Source: AB-137-C09 sp964645625 | Lineage (GTDB): Bacteria; Pseudomonadota; Zetaproteobacteria; Mariprofundales; Mariprofundaceae | DNA: 64,000 bases | Assembly: GCA_964645625.1 (NCBI GenBank) | Contig: CAZYAI010000005.1 | Location: 1-64,000, forward strand | Reading direction: 5' to 3' | In this document: in pieces, positions 60,168-64,000 of the stretch | Numbering within the stretch: the first letter of the stretch is position 1 | How the letters are laid out: the number at the start of each line of letters is the position of its first letter | Notes under the pieces: model-generated | The model's database searches: none | What the model saw: only the letters and a program-made list of their open reading frames with translations | What the model was told of the DNA's origin: nothing | Made by a program: the position numbers and the translations under genes

Positions 60168-60679
60168 GAGGGTTGGCGAAGTTGCTGTATCACTTTGCGG
60201 CTAATCACATTCACCAACATGCGTAAACGTCTGTCTTCACCTGGCGTTGCCATCGAGCCTCCCGCGCTGTTTTCTGCCTTCAAATGCCATGTATCTATGG
60301 GCTTGCCATGATGCATAAGTTGCGCATTCACCGTCATATAATCAGGCTCAGCTAGAGCAAAAAGCACCAGTGCAACCAAACTGGGGCGAAGGTGGAGTTC
60401 CTCAAAGCACAATATAAGCTGTGGTTCGTCGTTCAAAGTCGTAAGCAACTTCTTCTTTTGCAGGCGTTTCTGCAAGCTATGATGCAACACTGACTGGGCA
60501 ATATGTAACGTCTTACGATCAATAAACTGATCGTCCTTACCACAAGCCCCTGCAACTTCAAACTGCGATATATGACGCAATGCTAGCCCATGACCTTGTT
60601 GCAAAGGGGATTGTCCTGCACAGCCCTGAAGCAGCAATAATTGCAAACAGCACAATACCAAAATTAAACATCTCATCAT
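60152..60679 (-). CDS. Putative lipoprotein, function unknown
   Basis: Family not recognised. The 175-residue protein has a lipoprotein signal (about 1-20, LLLQGC). The mature part reads FIDRKTLHIAQSVLHHSLQKRL, ILCFEELHLRPSLVALVLFALAEPDYMTVNAQLMHHG and ends SRKVIQQLRQPS. The central beta segment with a basic tail resembles periplasmic lipoproteins of the DUF4410 or similar groups, but I cannot name it. The start may be either of two consecutive Met codons. Confidence 0.72.
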   Translation of the reverse strand: MMRCLILVLCCLQLLLLQGCAGQSPLQQGHGLALRHISQFEVAGACGKDDQFIDRKTLHIAQSVLHHSLQKRLQKKKLLTTLNDEPQLILCFEELHLRPSLVALVLFALAEPDYMTVNAQLMHHGKPIDTWHLKAENSAGGSMATPGEDRRLRMLVNVISRKVIQQLRQPSTPHE

Positions 60680-60740
60680 CAGGCAATCCTAGGCGGGATT
60701 GAAATTTCATCAAATGACCAGCCTGCTACGTACGCCCAAG

Positions 60741-60766
60741 CTTAGGGGGGGGGAGTAAATATACTC
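60741..60766. other. G9 tract beside an inverted repeat, glnA upstream region
   Basis: Nine G in a row (60745-60753) run into GGAGTA-aat-ATACTCC. Homopolymers of this length can change by slippage. It is about 150 bp before glnA and 60 bp from the divergent lipoprotein start, within a 231-bp gap that must hold promoters for both; no sigma-54 -24/-12 site was found with confidence. Confidence 0.6.
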
Positions 60767-60910
60767 CTTGTTGTTATTTGCTGCTGGCTGTGTATCGTTT
60801 CCATCGTTTTTGGGTGGGTTCACGGATAGCTGAATATACATCATCAGCCGTCCTGAAAGCCGTTAATGATGGGAATGTCTTTGTAACTTCCCACTTTGGA
60901 GGAGAGCAAC

Positions 60911-62326
60911 GTGAGCGATGCAATCAAAAAGGTCATGGACCTCGTGAAGGAAAATGAGTGTGAGTTTGTCGATGTACGATTTACTGACACTAAAGGAAAA
61001 TGGCAACATATTACATTTCCTATCAATCAGTTAAGCGAAGACTCTTTTGAAGAAGGTTTTGCCTTTGACGGTTCTTCTGTCGCTGGCTGGTGTGACATCA
61101 ACAATTCTGATATGGCAATGATTCCTGATCCAGAAAGTGCCCGAATCGATCCTTTCTTTGAATCATCAACACTGGTATTGGTAGCTCAAATTATTGACCC
61201 TATTACTGGTCAAGACTACAACCGTTGCCCGCGCCAAGTAGCGCAACGCGCTTTGAAATACATCCGCACTGCTGGCATGGCTGATACGGTATATTTCGGC
61301 CCAGAATTGGAATTCTTTATTTTCGACGGTGTAACCCATTATAACGACATGGGCGGTTGTGGTTACAAGATCATGTCTGAAGAGGCAGCTTGGAACTCCA
61401 ACGAAACATTTGAGGGCGTGAACACAGGTCACCGTCCTAAAATCAAAGGTGGTTACTTCCCTGTACCTCCCGTCGATTCATTGCATGAAATCCGCAACGA
61501 TATGTCCTTAGTCATGACTGACTTAGGCATGGAAATGGAATGCCACCATCATGAAGTAGCCACTGCTGGTCAGTGTGAACTTTCCATGCGTTTTGGCGAA
61601 TTGATTGATGTTGCCGATCGTTCGCAGTGGTACAAATATGTGGTTCATAACGTTGCCCATGCTCATGGTAAAACGGCTACATTTATGCCTAAACCTGTAT
61701 ATGACGACAATGGTACGGGCATGCACACCCATCAGTCCATCTGGCTTGATGGCAAAAACCTGTTTGCTGGCGATAAATACGCTAACTTGTCTCAAGAGGC
61801 ATTGTGGTATATTGGCGGCATCATCAAACATGCTAAGGCGTTAAATGCATTCACCAATGCTTCTACTAACTCCTACAAACGTTTGGTTCCAGGCTTTGAA
61901 GCACCTGTCATGTTGGCTTACTCCAACCGTAACCGCTCTGCTGCTATCCGTATTCCTGTGGTCAACTCTGATCCTGCTCGTCGTGTTGAAGTGCGCTTCC
62001 CTGACCCAACAGCCAACCCTTACCTATCCTTCACGGCTATGTTGATGGCTGGCTTGGACGGTATTGCCAACAAGATTGATCCAGGTGAACCTGCGACCAA
62101 GAATTTGTATGACCTACCAGCAGAAGAAGCAGCAGCCATCCCTACGGTTGCAAGTTCTTTGGAAGAAGCATTGGCTTGCTTGGATGCAGACCGTGAGTTC
62201 CTCAAAGCTGGTGGCGTAATGGATGATGACATGATCGATGCTTATATCGCATTGAAACGTGAAGAGGTAGATCAGCTTCGTCTGCGTCCGCATCCTTACG
62301 AAATTGATATGTACTACTCCGTTTAA
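60911..62326 (+). CDS. glnA: Glutamine synthetase type I
   Basis: A 471-residue dodecameric GSI that makes glutamine from glutamate, ammonia and ATP. FAFDGSSVAGW, GPELEFFIFDG, MECHHHEVATAGQ, FMPKPVYDDNGTGMHTHQS and RIPVVNSDPARRVEVRFPDPTANPYL are the active-site blocks. The adenylation Tyr lies in KNLYDLPAEE, so GlnE control is likely. The start is GTG at 60911 behind GGAGGAG; earlier in-frame codons overlap that site. A terminator follows. Confidence 0.98.
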   Translation: MSDAIKKVMDLVKENECEFVDVRFTDTKGKWQHITFPINQLSEDSFEEGFAFDGSSVAGWCDINNSDMAMIPDPESARIDPFFESSTLVLVAQIIDPITGQDYNRCPRQVAQRALKYIRTAGMADTVYFGPELEFFIFDGVTHYNDMGGCGYKIMSEEAAWNSNETFEGVNTGHRPKIKGGYFPVPPVDSLHEIRNDMSLVMTDLGMEMECHHHEVATAGQCELSMRFGELIDVADRSQWYKYVVHNVAHAHGKTATFMPKPVYDDNGTGMHTHQSIWLDGKNLFAGDKYANLSQEALWYIGGIIKHAKALNAFTNASTNSYKRLVPGFEAPVMLAYSNRNRSAAIRIPVVNSDPARRVEVRFPDPTANPYLSFTAMLMAGLDGIANKIDPGEPATKNLYDLPAEEAAAIPTVASSLEEALACLDADREFLKAGGVMDDDMIDAYIALKREEVDQLRLRPHPYEIDMYYSV

Positions 62327-62344
62327 TCCTTCGGATTTGACGTT

Positions 62345-62371
62345 AGGGCTGTCGCAAGGCAGCCCTTTTTA
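62345..62371 (+). terminator. Intrinsic terminator after glnA
   Basis: Stem AGGGCTG/CAGCCCT with an 8-nt loop (tcgcaagg) and TTTTTA after it. Confidence 0.85.
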
Positions 62372-62392
62372 TTTACCTATTCTTTACCCTGC

Positions 62393-64000
62393 TCAACAAA
62401 GCAAGCGATGTTCCATCATACGATTAGAAAAAGCTTTCATATCTAAAGGCTTACTAAATACATAGCCTTGAATAGCCAAGTCTCCTTTGCCTTCAAACAG
62501 GGTTAATGTATGCAACGCTTCCACGCCTTCGATAACAACATCCATACCCATGCTGTGCGCTAAATCAATACTAAAATTAACGATGTGGCGACTATATTCA
62601 TCATCTTCCATTGCAATCACAAAGCTACGATCAATTTTGAGTTCATCGGGTTTAATGACCTGTAAATAATGCAAGGATGAATACCCCGTACCAAAATCAT
62701 CAATGGAAAGCGTAAACCCATGCTTTCGCAACGCAGCTAGACTTGCCAATGCGCGCGCTTCATCTTGCATAATGGCAGACTCTGTCACTTCAATGCGGAT
62801 ACGTGAGGGCGCAACATCATAATCCTCGCAGCATTGCCGTAGGTGAGGAATAAAACCATCGTCTTGCAACTGTTTTGTCGAACAATTTAATGACAATAAT
62901 GGAATACAATAACCCGCCCGCTGCCATTGCTGAAGATCCCGCAGTGCTTGCTCAATAATCCATTGTCCAATCACCAAGATCTGTCCCGTTTTTTCTGCTA
63001 CAGGAATAAAATCTGCGGGTGATTGCACGCCAATATCATCATCGTGCCAGCGCACTAACACCTCGGCACCATGAATCGTTGTGCCATCAAGGCTAAATTG
63101 CGGCTGATAACAGAGGTGAAAACCATCACCGCCCTGTCTCATCGCACGGCGCATGGCGTGATCCAGACGCAAAAAGTCTTCCAATGACTTATTCATCCAC
63201 GGCGCATAGATGCTCAAGCCATTTCCTTCTTCATGCTTGGCGTGGTACATTGCCGTATCAGCACAACGCAACAAGCCTTCTACGCTATGGCTATGCTCAG
63301 GGTACAATGCCACACCAATACTCGCACCGATATGATACTGTCGCTCATCGACCTTAAAGGGCAAATTTAAGGCTTTGAGTAACTGTTGCCCCACGGTGAT
63401 TGCTTCTTGACGATTGCTGTTGGCGGCAAACAAAACGAACTCATCCCCTCCCCAACGTGCCAACGTTTGCCCTGGTCGAATGCGCCGTTGTAAACGCCCA
63501 GCGAGCTCTTGAAGCACCATATCACCACGCGAATGCCCCATTGTATCGTTAATATTTTTAAAGCGATTAAGATCTAAAAAGAGCAATGCGCATTGACTGG
63601 GTTGTGCATCCCCGATGGTGGCAGCAATACGTTGTTGCAAAGCATGACGATTGGGTAGGTCTGTCAACACATCATAATTTGCCAAATGCCACAAACGTTT
63701 CTGCTGCCGCTTTTGCTCGCGCAAATCATCCAATAAACCGATATAATACACCGCCTCCTTAGCCTCGTTTTGCAAAGAGTAAACGGTTAAGTATTGCGGG
63801 GTAACACTATCGTCACGGCAACGCGTCCATAACTCACCAGCCCAGCAACCGTAGCTTTTAACGGCGTGATATAATTGATTGTAAAATGCTTTGCTGTGCT
63901 TATCACAACGTAAAAAACGCGGTGTTTTTTTCAATACATTCTGCTCATCATAACCTGTAATGCGTGAAAACGCGGCATTTACCCGTATGATGCGAAAGTC
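62393..64000 (-). CDS. PAS-GGDEF-EAL cyclic-di-GMP protein, 5' end outside window
   Basis: The frame stays open to the window edge, so the true start lies beyond 64000. In visible order: part of a PAS domain (RVNAAFSRITGYDEQNVL, then a C-terminal PAC-like segment), a short coiled linker (DDLREQKRQQKRLWHL), a GGDEF domain (LTDLPNRHAL; RWGGDEF) and an EAL domain whose signature reads EVL (GAEVLVRWHDD). DFGTGYSSLHYLQ and KIDRSFV are also present. GGDEF is intact, so diguanylate cyclase activity is plausible. EVL is a common variant of EAL, and phosphodiesterase activity is open. Confidence 0.93.
   Translation of the reverse strand, partial: DFRIIRVNAAFSRITGYDEQNVLKKTPRFLRCDKHSKAFYNQLYHAVKSYGCWAGELWTRCRDDSVTPQYLTVYSLQNEAKEAVYYIGLLDDLREQKRQQKRLWHLANYDVLTDLPNRHALQQRIAATIGDAQPSQCALLFLDLNRFKNINDTMGHSRGDMVLQELAGRLQRRIRPGQTLARWGGDEFVLFAANSNRQEAITVGQQLLKALNLPFKVDERQYHIGASIGVALYPEHSHSVEGLLRCADTAMYHAKHEEGNGLSIYAPWMNKSLEDFLRLDHAMRRAMRQGGDGFHLCYQPQFSLDGTTIHGAEVLVRWHDDDIGVQSPADFIPVAEKTGQILVIGQWIIEQALRDLQQWQRAGYCIPLLSLNCSTKQLQDDGFIPHLRQCCEDYDVAPSRIRIEVTESAIMQDEARALASLAALRKHGFTLSIDDFGTGYSSLHYLQVIKPDELKIDRSFVIAMEDDEYSRHIVNFSIDLAHSMGMDVVIEGVEALHTLTLFEGKGDLAIQGYVFSKPLDMKAFSNRMMEHRLLC

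Overview
The window is a chromosomal segment of a Gram-negative proteobacterium with moderate GC, judged by eye. The gene order tRNA-Tyr/Gly/Thr-tuf-rpmG-tRNA-Trp-secE-nusG-rplKAJL-rpoBC, followed by tig-clpP-clpX-lon, is of the gamma/beta/zeta-proteobacterial type. FimV, SspA, the long PurL and the leuB-asd-fimV order also point that way. A zetaproteobacterial (Mariprofundus/Ghiorsea-like) or early-branching gammaproteobacterial source is my inference only. No 16S gene is present to settle it.

Layout. 1-13645: translation and transcription block with four tRNAs, EF-Tu, L33, SecE/NusG, L11-L1-L10-L12 (with an L10 leader and attenuator) and RNA polymerase beta/beta'. 13685-20522: a repeat-rich small lipoprotein, tRNA-Leu, and the proteostasis operon tig-clpP-clpX-lon. 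20584-24404: accessory stretch with a cytochrome c, an unknown membrane protein, tRNA-Thr, a Fic-family regulator beside an 11-bp repeat array that contains a 100-N assembly gap, and a HIT protein. 24397-34425: purL (minus strand), sspA, the tgt-yajC-secD-secF operon, a Mth938-fold protein and a DEDDh exonuclease. 34617-39897: glycogen phosphorylase, folE, a DUF924 protein, cytochrome b561 and a CBS protein. 40253-47747: glyA-nrdR-leuB-asd-fimV. 48143-51555: partial cobalamin cluster (cobL, cobI, cbiG, cobE). 51712-52930: a ParDE-like toxin-antitoxin pair with a perfect 19-bp palindrome upstream, a frameshifted HigB remnant and an orphan membrane protein. 53106-56751: miaB-phoH-ybeY-corC on the minus strand. 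56891-64000: a lipoprotein, ffh, an orphan LuxR-type response regulator, a second lipoprotein, glnA and a PAS-GGDEF-EAL protein cut by the window end.

The most unusual signal is a dispersed element of about 100 bp, here called R1. Four copies lie upstream of tig, the cytochrome c gene, tgt and glyA, each in the same orientation as the gene after it. R1 carries nested stems with changes that keep pairing, and its 3' strand can pair with either of two upstream segments. Two copies are followed by intrinsic terminators. The other two run into the start region of the next gene, and in tgt the start codon itself lies inside R1. It may be a cis-acting RNA leader family or a palindromic mobile repeat; the sequence alone does not decide.

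Other repeats include two copies of a GTAGGTTGGG-type palindrome, a pair of 45-bp direct repeats after ffh, and a 167-bp hairpin element whose end supplies the stop codon of the response regulator.
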